Part shown: positions 42,273 through 50,597 of the stretch, in pieces
Layout of the letters: the number at the start of each line of letters is the position of its first letter
How positions within the stretch are numbered: the stretch's first letter is position 1
From: an uncultured Paracoccaceae bacterium
Lineage (GTDB): Bacteria; Pseudomonadota; Alphaproteobacteria; Rhodobacterales; Rhodobacteraceae
Assembly (NCBI GenBank): GCA_947496605.1
Contig: CANMDF010000005.1
Location: 1-64,000 of the forward strand
Length of the DNA: 64,000 nt
Direction of reading: 5' to 3'
Position numbers and translations under genes: made by a program
The notes under the pieces: generated by a model
Databases searched by the model: none
Told to the model about the DNA's origin: nothing
The model's input: the letters and a program-made list of their open reading frames with translations, nothing else

Positions 42273-43118
42273 TTAATCGCCGAGGTCTGGAATGGTAAAT
42301 TCCATGAAGTTTTGCTCTTCAGCGATGGTGGCTGCATCGATGACACCACCGGTGCCGTCGCCTACGGTTTGAACGGCTTCGAGCTGCCACATCGCGACGA
42401 GTGCAATGGCCAGTTCAGCCGTTACACGCGTATTCAGGTCGACGCTTTCTTTGAGTTCGTCCATGTCATCAATCAGGCCAACAAGGCGGTCGACGCGCTC
42501 AAGCGATTGGCCCGCATCCTCGTAGCTGTTCTGCGCTGCAGACGAGACGAGGGCGCCGGTGGTCGCTTGCGTTGCGATACGTTCAGCTCCAGCGTTACCG
42601 CTCGTTGCCATTTCGTTGAGCGTGTCTTCATCAAAACCGAGGTCTGCAAGAACGCGACCCATCTGGGTTTGGATTTGGCCTGCGCCGGAACCGCTGAGGC
42701 CTGAAAAGTCACCAGTTCGAATTGCCTGGATCGTCGCTTGAATATCACCAAACTCTTGATCGAGAATGCCGTTCAACTCGGCTTCCATCTCGGTCGCGAT
42801 CACTTCTGGGAGTTCAGCCAGTCGAGTAAGAGCAGCATAGGTTTCTTGGAGCTGGGCCAATTGATCCGTGAGTGTGGAGAGTTGTTCTCGAAGCTGTACG
42901 AGCTGCTCGTTTTGCAGCAGTTCATCTTCGATCATCTGGCGAAGTTGCTGGATATTTTGGGCAATGTTCTGCGTATCGACGACGGGCACACCTTGCGCAA
43001 AAGCAGGGGTAGTGATCATGGTTGTGGGTGCAGCCAGGCCGAAAGATAGAAGGGCGGTTAAGGCGAATGTCCGAACGGTGTTGCGGACGTAGGTGATGTG
43101 AAGCGTTAAGGCGCGCAT
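42273..43118 (-). CDS. virB5: T4SS minor pilin VirB5
   Basis: The 281-residue protein has a long signal peptide ending TPAFA, then GVPVVDTQNIAQNIQQLRQMIEDEL, a helical bundle with repeated LREQLSTLTDQLAQLQETYAALTRL, and ..VDLNTRVTAELAIALVAMWQ near the C-terminus, the VirB5/TrbJ pattern. It caps the pilus. Its start shares one base with the stop of the upstream chimera (TAATG). Both termini closely resemble those of that upstream protein. Confidence 0.88.
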   Translation of the reverse strand: MRALTLHITYVRNTVRTFALTALLSFGLAAPTTMITTPAFAQGVPVVDTQNIAQNIQQLRQMIEDELLQNEQLVQLREQLSTLTDQLAQLQETYAALTRLAELPEVIATEMEAELNGILDQEFGDIQATIQAIRTGDFSGLSGSGAGQIQTQMGRVLADLGFDEDTLNEMATSGNAGAERIATQATTGALVSSAAQNSYEDAGQSLERVDRLVGLIDDMDELKESVDLNTRVTAELAIALVAMWQLEAVQTVGDGTGGVIDAATIAEEQNFMEFTIPDLGD

Positions 43119-44278
43119 TAGTCTAGGTCCTCTATGGTGAAGTTCATGAATTCTTGTTCTTGCATCCGAGCTGCCGCGAGACGCAGTTGTTCAGCGCTTA
43201 AGGGTTGGGTCCGAGCGGCTTGCAATCTTGTCCTTGCTGCTATGAGACGGACCAGTTCGGCTCTGGCGTAGGTGTTCAACGCCATGGACTCCTGCACATC
43301 GGCGGTGGAGCCAATGCGGGTCACAATATCCCGCACGCGAAGGGCGGCTTGACGGATCGCAGTAGGGGAATTGCTGCCATAGAAGGCTGCACCCGTGCCC
43401 ATCATCGACAGGTTCGAGTTCGCCAGTAGGGCAGGGTCGATCGTGCCGAGCGCTTCGATCCCGCCGATCCGCGCCAAATACTCGTTGTATTTCTGCGGAA
43501 TGACGGTGACGTAGTGCTGTGTTTCTTTGAAAGGAGGCACACCGCTATATTCGATCACGCGACCCGGACCTGCATTGTAGGCAGCCAGCGCAAAGATGAT
43601 GTTGCCATCAAACCGGTTGAGCTGTTGTGCTAAATAACGTGCGCCGCCCTCTACTTGTAGATACGGGCTGGTTCGGTATGCGGGATTGATGCCGAGATCC
43701 CCAGCGGTTCCGGGCATGATCTGTGTCAGACCATAGGCACCGACAGGGCTCTCTGCGCGGATCACGAACCGGCTTTCTTGCCAAATCAGAGCTTGGATCA
43801 ACGCTCGCCATTGGACCACTGAAAGACCAGCTGCCGAGACGCCAAGGCGACTATGGGTTTCTTGCGCCACGCGTATGATGAGCTGTTCGATGTTCTCCGC
43901 CGCATCGCCAAACATCTGATCACCAGCGGGATTAGGGTCGACATCGGCGGTCCCATAGACCGCTTCCACTGATCTGTTGGAATCTCCACTGCCATCTTCG
44001 AGGCCAGTGACCATTCCTGAAATCGCAACGCCGCCCGCTTCAAAACTCGTTTGTGCGTCCAGAATGGCGTCCAGAATTGAAAGCTGTTCGCGCTCAATCT
44101 CGGATATGGCCTCTTCAACCGCGAGTGTGTCACCCTGGACGGCCAGATCGGCTTCCCGATCCGCTGTTTCGATGATGTCGCGCGCTGTCAGCCCAGAGTC
44201 GACAACCGGCACGCCCTGGGCAAACGCGCTGGTCGAGACGCTGAGCATCAACAGTGTTGCGACGGTGAGCTTACTCAT
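43118..44278 (-). CDS. VirB5-like protein with embedded lytic transglycosylase domain
   Basis: The 386-residue protein starts at ATG 44278 with signal peptide MSKLTVATLLMLSVSTSAFA. GVPVVDSGLTARDI follows, as at the VirB5 N-terminus. The centre (~145-270) is an SLT lytic transglycosylase: ALIWQESRFVIRAESPVGAYGLTQIMPGTAGDLGI with the catalytic Glu, and FALAAYNAGPGRVIEYSG. The last ~90 residues again parallel VirB5 (ESMALNTYARAELVRLI; QEFMNFTIEDLD versus NFMEFTIPDLGD). It therefore looks like a VirB5 scaffold with a peptidoglycan-cleaving domain inserted. A separate virB1 is also present. Confidence 0.86.
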   Translation of the reverse strand: MSKLTVATLLMLSVSTSAFAQGVPVVDSGLTARDIIETADREADLAVQGDTLAVEEAISEIEREQLSILDAILDAQTSFEAGGVAISGMVTGLEDGSGDSNRSVEAVYGTADVDPNPAGDQMFGDAAENIEQLIIRVAQETHSRLGVSAAGLSVVQWRALIQALIWQESRFVIRAESPVGAYGLTQIMPGTAGDLGINPAYRTSPYLQVEGGARYLAQQLNRFDGNIIFALAAYNAGPGRVIEYSGVPPFKETQHYVTVIPQKYNEYLARIGGIEALGTIDPALLANSNLSMMGTGAAFYGSNSPTAIRQAALRVRDIVTRIGSTADVQESMALNTYARAELVRLIAARTRLQAARTQPLSAEQLRLAAARMQEQEFMNFTIEDLD

Positions 44279-44447
44279 TGGCAATGTCCTCCAAATCGAG
44301 CAGATCATCACCGCCAAGTGCTTCGAAATTGCAGTCCATTAGTGCAGGGCCGCGCGACACGAAGCTAAAGCAGTTTGCTTGTGGCTCTTGGTATTCGGCA
44401 CAACCCGCGATCAGGCAAAACAGCAGGAAACAGGGTAGTTTTCGCAT
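44271..44447 (-). CDS. VirB7-like lipoprotein (58 aa)
   Basis: This ORF is missing from the track. ATG at 44447 shares one base with the virB4 stop (TAATG) and opens MRKLPCFLLFCLIAGCAEYQEPQANC..., a short signal peptide with lipobox LIAGC. The mature part has two more cysteines (NCF, DCNF) and an acidic tail; it ends 8 bases inside the next gene. GGAGG precedes the start. Size, lipobox and spare cysteines fit VirB7, the outer-membrane lipoprotein of the core complex, and no other virB7 is seen. Confidence 0.78.
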   Translation of the reverse strand: MRKLPCFLLFCLIAGCAEYQEPQANCFSFVSRGPALMDCNFEALGGDDLLDLEDIANE

Positions 44448-46807
44448 TATTGGAGCCTCCAGAAGTCAGGCCGATCCCGATAATCGGAGCCGACGAGTTT
44501 TTCACCTGCTTCCATCCCGCCAAGGATGGTCAGGTTGTCGCCAAGAGCGCTAAGGTCTGCGTCTATAACGACTGAGCCTTGGTCATCTCGAATGAGTGCC
44601 AAGCGTGAGTTCGTGCCTGTGTTGAGAAGCGTATCCAGCTCTTTTCCGTAGAGATTGAGCATCTGATAGTCCGAGGCATTGGCACGAATGTTCGGGAGAA
44701 GAACCTGCGTCGGCACGGCCTCAACGATGGTTTTGCCTGTACGCGTCCGTTCGAGCTGGCTCGCATACTGCGTCATCATTACGGCCACGGTGTTCTGTTT
44801 TCGAGCTGTGACCAGCCATTGTGACAAGCGTTCAGCAAAATACTCGTTGTCGAGCGCCTTCCATGCTTCATCAATGATGATGATTGTGGGGCGGCGGTCT
44901 TCGATCTTTCGCTCAATCCGGCGAAACAAATAGCTGAGAACAGCCATTCGTTCCTTGTCGCTTTCGCTGTCGAGGATCCCGGTCAAGTCGAAGCCAACTA
45001 AATCCCCATCCAGCGAGAAAGTATCTTCAAGACTATGGCCGAAAATCCAGCCGAACCGGCCTTTCTCTGCCCATTCAAGAACGCGCTGGTTGAGATCGCC
45101 ATCGTCGTCCATCGACATGAAGAGTGATGCGAAGTTCTGCCAGTCCCGGAGGTTTGGATCAGTGGCTTGCGCGTTCTGGCGAACACATTCCACGATCCTG
45201 TTGGTCTGAGCCGGTGTGAGCGGCTTGTCCTCGCGGTAGAGCAGGGAGCCGAACCAGTCGGAGAGCCATGCGATCCCGCGCTTGTCCACTTCCGTCCAGA
45301 GAGGGTTAAGCCCTGTGGGCATCCCGCCCTGGATCGTTGTGTAGCTGCCCCCGTTGGCTCGCACAGCCATTTCCATACCTTGTCGATAGTCGAAGACGAA
45401 GACACGCGCACCAGCACGCACTGCCTGCGTCATGAGAAACGCTGCAAAGACCGATTTACCGGAGCCGGGACGGCCCATGATCAACGTGTGACCACTGGTG
45501 GGCTCTTTTTCAGGTGATCCGGCCTCATGAAAAGAGAAGCGATAAGCGCTTTTTTCAGGGGTCGGGAACATCGAGATAATGCTTCCCCACGGGACTTCCT
45601 GCGCTTGCTTTCCAAGCTGTGTCCGATGAAACGGCGCAAAATCCGCAAAGTTGACGTTCGTCACGGTGCTGGCGCGCAACCTCTTGGGTTGATTGCCGGG
45701 ATGTTGACTGAAGTAGTGTGTATTTGCGCCCAAGCTATCACTGATCATTGTCACCCCCTCGGACGCGGCAGCGTTGACGATTTCAGCGCCGAGAGCTTCG
45801 AGGCCTTCGAGGGTGTCGGAGAATACGGTGACGACCATGTGGTGATCACCCATGCTTGCTCGCTTCGAGGCCAAATCGTCAGCAAGAAACGGGAGTTGTT
45901 CTCGCGCTGAGATTTCTGCGTCATCTGTGGCCTGTCGTCGCTTGGCCTCGCGTTTGATCCTCGCAATCGTCAAGTTTGTGTTCACTGGTGTGAATGAGTG
46001 CGTGACAATCATATCGACGGGCAGGTTCAAGCCATCGAACATCGTGCAGGAGGTGTTCTGTGGATAGTCTTTAACGCTGTAGCTTTTGCCGTAGCGTTTG
46101 CCAGCAACGCCCTCAGAAAGTTCAAAGTAGTCGCCGAAGAAGGTTGCCCGCGTATTTGCAACAGAAGACGACATAAAACCGAATTTTGACGTGTGGTAGA
46201 GTGGCAGTTCTTGCCCGGTGTTCAACGCGCCGAGAAACCCGACCAACTCACCCTTTTCAGCGGAAAGAAGGGTTGGCTTCAGTTCAGCTAGCCCGGACAT
46301 AAAGATGCCGACGGCTTGGTTAAGGCGGCTGACCCTTTTAGCGGTTTCCTCGCGCAGCGTTTCAGGGGACGGCTTGCGCATGTATCGCATGAACGTCTTT
46401 GGAGGAGGGCGGTGGATTACCGTCAACGTTAACGTTTTGTCACGCAATCCGCTTTTCTCCATTTTAGTCCGCCAGAGGGCGTCAACCTCTGCTGCAAAAG
46501 TGCGTCCTTCGATGGGTTCTAGGTCCACCTTGATCGACTTGGAAACCTTGTGAACATAGTAACTGAACTCTTGGCCAAGCTGTGCAATCAGGCGGGCGAA
46601 TAGGGCACGTGTGTTGTCGAGATAGTCGTCATCGGTTGTGTAGCTGTTCACCCCGGTAATGCGGATGCATTGGAACAGCTCGTTGACGCGCGTGCGCACC
46701 GTATGGTCATCAACGAGACTGACATACGGCAACATGTGCGCCAGTTGCCTTTCGTGCTGGAACCACTGTGGCATCAGCGTCCGTTCATCCAAATCATCAC
46801 GGGGCAT
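44447..46807 (-). CDS. virB4: T4SS ATPase VirB4
   Basis: The start at 46807 (MPRDDLDERTLMPQW) has GGAG 7 bases upstream; ATG 46822 is an alternative. It yields ~786 residues, normal for VirB4. It has the N-terminal CagE/VirB4 domain and a C-terminal RecA-like domain with Walker A GRPGSGKSVFAAFL and Walker B PTIIIIDEAWKAL, then WLVTARKQNTVAVMMTQ. It energises pilus assembly at the inner membrane. It overlaps virB3 by 11 bases. Confidence 0.94.
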   Translation of the reverse strand: MPRDDLDERTLMPQWFQHERQLAHMLPYVSLVDDHTVRTRVNELFQCIRITGVNSYTTDDDYLDNTRALFARLIAQLGQEFSYYVHKVSKSIKVDLEPIEGRTFAAEVDALWRTKMEKSGLRDKTLTLTVIHRPPPKTFMRYMRKPSPETLREETAKRVSRLNQAVGIFMSGLAELKPTLLSAEKGELVGFLGALNTGQELPLYHTSKFGFMSSSVANTRATFFGDYFELSEGVAGKRYGKSYSVKDYPQNTSCTMFDGLNLPVDMIVTHSFTPVNTNLTIARIKREAKRRQATDDAEISAREQLPFLADDLASKRASMGDHHMVVTVFSDTLEGLEALGAEIVNAAASEGVTMISDSLGANTHYFSQHPGNQPKRLRASTVTNVNFADFAPFHRTQLGKQAQEVPWGSIISMFPTPEKSAYRFSFHEAGSPEKEPTSGHTLIMGRPGSGKSVFAAFLMTQAVRAGARVFVFDYRQGMEMAVRANGGSYTTIQGGMPTGLNPLWTEVDKRGIAWLSDWFGSLLYREDKPLTPAQTNRIVECVRQNAQATDPNLRDWQNFASLFMSMDDDGDLNQRVLEWAEKGRFGWIFGHSLEDTFSLDGDLVGFDLTGILDSESDKERMAVLSYLFRRIERKIEDRRPTIIIIDEAWKALDNEYFAERLSQWLVTARKQNTVAVMMTQYASQLERTRTGKTIVEAVPTQVLLPNIRANASDYQMLNLYGKELDTLLNTGTNSRLALIRDDQGSVVIDADLSALGDNLTILGGMEAGEKLVGSDYRDRPDFWRLQ

Positions 46808-47075
46808 AACTGTCTCCGCCATGGATTTTTCTATTTCTCGTGCGAGGGGTTTCCTGAAGGACCGCCATGAGGACATCTATGAAACGGGGATCCCAATCGG
46901 CTGCTTTCCACAGAACCGGATACAGAGCTGCGCCGATGCCAAGCACCGCAAAGCTCTGTACCCAGATAAACAATAGGGCCGTGCCGAACATCCAGACTAC
47001 CGCGTACATGATTGGCAGCCCAAACAGCGTTGATGGTCGAACTAGACCTTGGAACAGAGTTGATTTCTCAGCCAC
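46797..47075 (-). CDS. virB3: T4SS inner-membrane protein VirB3
   Basis: The likely start is GTG 47075, behind AAGGGCG and 10 bases after the virB2 stop; the track's longer start would overlap virB2. It is a ~92-residue protein with one or two membrane helices (TLFGLPIMYAVVWMFGTALLFIWVQSFAVLGIGAALYPVLW) and the conserved WDPRF.DVL motif of VirB3. It works with VirB4. Confidence 0.88.
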   Translation of the reverse strand: MAEKSTLFQGLVRPSTLFGLPIMYAVVWMFGTALLFIWVQSFAVLGIGAALYPVLWKAADWDPRFIDVLMAVLQETPRTRNRKIHGGDSYAP

Positions 47076-47085
47076 GTTTGCGCCC

Positions 47086-47373
47086 TTATGCCCCGAAAAC
47101 CGTCGCAACGATTGTAGGTGCTGCGGCAATGCCCATTAGTCCGGCCAACACCCAGATAGCTTGCCGAAGATCAATGATGTTGAACCACCAGCTTGCGAAC
47201 ACCCCCATCAAAGCGAGTGTTCCGAGGACGACTCCAAGCGGGCCAGTCATCGCGTCCACGATGCCTTGAAAGAAGCTGACAAAAGGCGAAAGGTCGACCG
47301 ACTGAGCCATGGCTGGTTCGGCGATAACGACAAAGACTGTCATTGCGGTGAGTAATAGTTGAATTGGCCTCAT
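47086..47373 (-). CDS. virB2: Major pilin VirB2
   Basis: The 95-residue prepilin has a signal peptide ending AEPAMA, then two hydrophobic segments (MTGPLGVVLGTLALMGVFASWWF and IWVLAGLMGIAAAPTIVATVFGA) separated by a short polar loop, the VirB2 layout. It overlaps virB1 by 4 bases. Confidence 0.88.
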   Translation of the reverse strand: MRPIQLLLTAMTVFVVIAEPAMAQSVDLSPFVSFFQGIVDAMTGPLGVVLGTLALMGVFASWWFNIIDLRQAIWVLAGLMGIAAAPTIVATVFGA

Positions 47374-48011
47374 GAGTTTTCTCCTTCAAGCCTGTTGAAC
47401 ACGGCCAGCACCCGCTGAACGTGGTTTTGCGTTTCACGGTAAGGTGGGATGCCCCTGTACTGCCTGACGGCATCGGGGCCAGCGTTGTAAGCAGCCAAAG
47501 CAAACCGCGCGTCACGGAAGGTCGCCAATTGGGCGGCCAGATAACGTGCGGAGCCGTCAAGATTTGCCCGCCAATCATAAGGGTCGACGCCAAGGTCATC
47601 GGCAGTTCCCGGCATGAGTTGACCAAGGCCAATCGCGCCAACATGCGAGCGTGCATTTGGGTTGTAGGCGCTTTCGACTTCAATGTTGGAGCGGAACAGC
47701 AGCCGCCATTCCGTTACCGTGAGACCGGCTGCGCGCAAACCTTGGTGGCTCGCATATCGCAAGGCGGTCTCATCTATCGCGGCAAGAATGTGAGGGCGGG
47801 GAACGGCAACGCGTGGCGCAACAGCAGCTACACGGAATGACCCGTCGCTTGGTTCTTCAGTTGCGTTGGTGTCGGATGTGGCATTGGCCCCAAAAATGGC
47901 AAGGGGGGCGTCCGAATTTCCTTGGCCGATACCGTCGTTGTAAGTTCGCGCAAATCTCTCTTGGGATTGCGAGGCTGAGAGCGAGCCATCGCTTTCCATC
48001 GTGAAGACCAT
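47370..48011 (-). CDS. virB1: Lytic transglycosylase VirB1 (start unclear)
   Basis: The SLT domain is clear: LLFRSNIEVESAYNPNARSHVGAIGLGQLMPGTADDLGV with the catalytic Glu, and FALAAYNAGPDAVRQY. It opens gaps in peptidoglycan for T4SS assembly. The first ATG (48011, MVFTMESDG) lies just after what looks like a signal peptide, SLLAFLFAANGASA, which is encoded in frame upstream (to about 48068) but has no ATG, GTG or TTG. The real start is therefore non-canonical, coupled to the upstream gene, or damaged by mutation. The coordinates use the first normal ATG. Confidence 0.8.
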   Translation of the reverse strand: MVFTMESDGSLSASQSQERFARTYNDGIGQGNSDAPLAIFGANATSDTNATEEPSDGSFRVAAVAPRVAVPRPHILAAIDETALRYASHQGLRAAGLTVTEWRLLFRSNIEVESAYNPNARSHVGAIGLGQLMPGTADDLGVDPYDWRANLDGSARYLAAQLATFRDARFALAAYNAGPDAVRQYRGIPPYRETQNHVQRVLAVFNRLEGENS

Positions 48012-48054
48012 TTGTGCGGATGCACCATTGGCTGCAAAAAGGAAAGCTAGGAGG

Positions 48055-48432
48055 CTAGTCTTCCTTAGAAATGTCTTCCGACTGAGACAGTGTAAAGGTC
48101 CAGCGCTGACCTTCGTAGACAGGGAATGCGATGACGGAGAAGCCGAGGTCGATAAGGAACGAGACCAATCCGGTGACTGTTTTGAATGTCCTGATCTGGA
48201 TGTAATCACCGGCGTTTCTGGCGCGGGCGGTGACGAGTTGTTTTTCGACACCCTCGTCGTTGACAGCACGAAGAACCCAGACCCCATGCCACACCGAATT
48301 CTTCCGGTAAGCATCAACCTTGCATACAACTTCGACGTGATATCCAGATTCAATAAGGTCTTTGAATCCTGCTTCTGTAACCACATTCGGCGCTTCTTTT
48401 GCTAAATCCATCGCCATAGCGCGCTCTTTCAT
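48055..48432 (-). CDS. First gene of virB operon, hypothetical
   Basis: The ATG at 48432 (MKERAMAMDLAKEAP) lies about 30 bases after the predicted transcription start; ATG 48417 is also possible. The track's longer start would begin upstream of the promoter and is rejected. The ~125-residue soluble protein has AGFKDLIESGYHVEVVCKVDAYRKNSVWHGVWVLRAVNDEGVEKQLVTARARNAGDYIQIRTFKTVTGLVSFLIDLGF, probably an alpha/beta fold. No family is recognised. Its end runs into the start region of virB1. Confidence 0.7.
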   Translation of the reverse strand: MKERAMAMDLAKEAPNVVTEAGFKDLIESGYHVEVVCKVDAYRKNSVWHGVWVLRAVNDEGVEKQLVTARARNAGDYIQIRTFKTVTGLVSFLIDLGFSVIAFPVYEGQRWTFTLSQSEDISKED

Positions 48433-48469
48433 TCGTTGGGCGCACCGAGGCATTCGCTTCGATGAGCCA

Positions 48470-48516
48470 TAGTTACAATAATACGGTTTTGTGTGCAAGA
48501 TACGGTTTTGTCTTGC
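48470..48516 (-). promoter_or_regulatory. virB operon promoter with two operator copies
   Basis: On the minus strand TTGCAC (48493-48498), a 17-base spacer and TAACTA (48470-48475) form the promoter. The spacer is ACAAAACCGTATTATTG, the dyad shared with the mobC promoter. A second copy of ACAAAACCGTAT lies just upstream (48501-48512), itself framed by TGCAAGA...TCTTGCA. The divergent small gene starts at 48589, so both directions could be controlled. Confidence 0.68.
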
Positions 48517-48588
48517 ATATACCCTCAAACCCGACGACATTAATTCGCACGCAAGCGCAAATTTCTCAAGCATTGAAGGCACAAAGCC

Positions 48589-48876
48589 ATGAAGGCATGT
48601 AAGTCAGCCGCTTTCTATATTTATGTATTTTTGTTGATATGTCTTTCCGGAGCCGCAGCAGCTCAAACGTGCTATGCGCCACAGCGCCCATTTGTTCCTA
48701 CTGATCCAGATGATGTCAAAGAGTATCGGGATCTCATTGGTCGCGACTTTGAAACATACATCGCTGACATCCAAAGCTACTTTAGATGCCTTGAAGTAGA
48801 ACGAGCGCGCGCCTTCGAAGAGGCGAGGGAGGTTAGTGAAGAGTATGGGACGTTTCTTCAAATATCGGAGGAATGA
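48589..48876 (+). CDS. Small exported hypothetical protein
   Basis: The 95-residue protein has a signal peptide (ACKSAAFYIYVFLLICLSGAAAA) and a short mature part with two cysteines (QTCYAPQRPFVPTDPDDVKEYRDLIGRDFETYIADIQSYFRCLEVERARAF). It is divergent from the virB operon across ~155 bases that hold the shared operators, so it is probably co-regulated with transfer. Small periplasmic proteins of this type often flank Rhodobacterales vir clusters as far as I recall. The function is unknown. Confidence 0.72.
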   Translation: MKACKSAAFYIYVFLLICLSGAAAAQTCYAPQRPFVPTDPDDVKEYRDLIGRDFETYIADIQSYFRCLEVERARAFEEAREVSEEYGTFLQISEE

Positions 48877-49403
48877 TGTGAGTAACTGTTGCAACCAAGT
48901 AAAATGTCACTGGTTGAGCAAAGCAGAAGTGTCACCAAGAACGCTGACGATAGCAAAGCTTAACAAGGCGGGGACCTCACATATCGCAGCCCTAACTGGC
49001 TTTGCGGGGGCAGGCGGAGCGGACGCTCGCGCTCAAAGCAGCGAAGGTGTCAAAAGAGCCCAAAATACAGCATGCTGCAATTCGCACCAAGGTCTGAAAA
49101 CAGGTGCGGAGCGGTCGTTCGAGGATGGTTTAGTGCGTCTGTCCGGCGATGGATTGGGCGGATTTCAATTGAAATTCAATAATCTAACTCATACCGTGTG
49201 CACTGTATGTGCAACTTGAAATCGCCTTCTAGCGCGCCCAGAAGAGTGTTTGGCGGGACTATTGACTTGATACCATTGCGGCTCGTTTGAGCGAGTAAGA
49301 ATGGTCTGTCCGATATCAGCTGGATGAATGATGGGTGTGCGTATCAATGACGCGACAGTTTCATGAAAACTTTGGGTCCTATGCGGTCGAGACTCCAAAA
49401 ACC
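48877..49403. other. Junction between transfer region and metabolic cargo
   Basis: About 530 bases without a convincing gene. A 127-residue frame (48836-49219) has shadow-like composition. No insertion-sequence ends, integrase or attachment site were seen at the change from vir to phn genes. Confidence 0.5.
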
Positions 49404-50597
49404 TTAGCCAACTTTATTGCCTTGGCTCCAGACGCCGCGGAGAAGAGGTGTTTCGCCGATTTGGCGCACACGCAGAACATCACCGCGCAATCCTGTTTTC
49501 AAAGCACCACGGTCATGCAACCGCACGGCACTCGCAGGGTTGATGGTCACGGTAGCAATAGCGCGGGGAAGATCATTCCAAATATCTGCAAGGCGGAAGG
49601 CCGACAATAGCAGCGCTGAGGGCACGTAGTCTGACGAGACAATGTCGAGAAGATCGGCTTTTGCGAGGGCCTCTGCCGCAACATTGCCGGAGTGAGATCC
49701 GCCGCGGATCAGGTTGGGTGCGCCCATCATCACGGCAATTCCGTGCACGCGGCAGGCGGCTGCGGCTTCAACCGTTGTGGGAAACTCGGCAAACCCCACG
49801 CCGTTCACCGCTGAGGTTCCAACATGATCGGCCGTGGTATCATCATGGCTGGCCAGAACTGCACCCAGACGGCGGGCTTCTTTCACTGCACCCACCTCGT
49901 GCTTTGCCCCGAGGCGTTTTTGCAGACCCAACAGGGTCTCAACATGTTCGGCAAACTCTGCGTCGTTCATCCCGCGCTTCTTTGCGACGTATGTTTTCAG
50001 CGCGGTCAGATCGCGAAACTGGCGCTGGCCCGGGGTGTGATCCATCAGGCTGACGATGCCGACCCTGTCTGACGATCCGAACGCCGCCAGTTCCTCAAGC
50101 AGCGTCTCTGAACAGATTTCGGCCCGTAGATGGAGGAAATGACTGATCTTGAAATACCCTTGTGCGCGCGCTGCCAAGAGTTCATCCGCCAGCTTTCGGG
50201 CGTAGTCAATGTAGCGTCCTTTGCCGCTATGGATGGACCCCACCCGCATGGCGTCAAACACCGTCGTGATGCCAGTGGACGCCAGCTCAGCATCGTGCGC
50301 GATCAGGGCGGGCAAATGTGGCCAGTCCACCTCTGGGCGCGGTTCGATATGGCGTTCGACATTGTCTGTATGCAGTTCGACAAGACCGGGAATAACGAGA
50401 TCACCGGCACAATCCAGGGCACCGGTTGGGACATGATCCCCTTCAGTAATGTCACAAATGACGCCTTGTTCGATTGTCACCGCACCAGTGAGTATCTGAT
50501 CCTCCAACACAAGCTGCGCATTGGCGAGACATAGGTCGCTTGACACATCGTTGTCACAAGCCTTTGTCAAAGAGGACGTGGGAAAAGGGGAATTCAT
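49404..50597 (-). CDS. phnM: PhnM, ribose 1-methylphosphonate 5-triphosphate diphosphohydrolase
   Basis: The 397-residue amidohydrolase has metal motif VIPGLVELHTDNVERH, further His/Asp in LASHDDTTADHV, and GAPNLIRGGSHSGNVAAEAL, diagnostic of PhnM. It removes diphosphate from the PhnI-GHL product to give the substrate of PhnJ. It is the last gene of the leftward cluster but is separated from phnN by an opposite-strand gene. Its ATG overlaps the start codon of that divergent gene by two bases; an internal GTG at 50546 is another possible start. Confidence 0.93.
   Translation of the reverse strand: MNSPFPTSSLTKACDNDVSSDLCLANAQLVLEDQILTGAVTIEQGVICDITEGDHVPTGALDCAGDLVIPGLVELHTDNVERHIEPRPEVDWPHLPALIAHDAELASTGITTVFDAMRVGSIHSGKGRYIDYARKLADELLAARAQGYFKISHFLHLRAEICSETLLEELAAFGSSDRVGIVSLMDHTPGQRQFRDLTALKTYVAKKRGMNDAEFAEHVETLLGLQKRLGAKHEVGAVKEARRLGAVLASHDDTTADHVGTSAVNGVGFAEFPTTVEAAAACRVHGIAVMMGAPNLIRGGSHSGNVAAEALAKADLLDIVSSDYVPSALLLSAFRLADIWNDLPRAIATVTINPASAVRLHDRGALKTGLRGDVLRVRQIGETPLLRGVWSQGNKVG

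Noticed and set aside
48836-49219. Plus-strand 127-residue ORF between vir and phn regions
   Set aside because: It begins inside the preceding gene, lacks a ribosome site and resembles no family; transposase remnant considered but no motif supports it.
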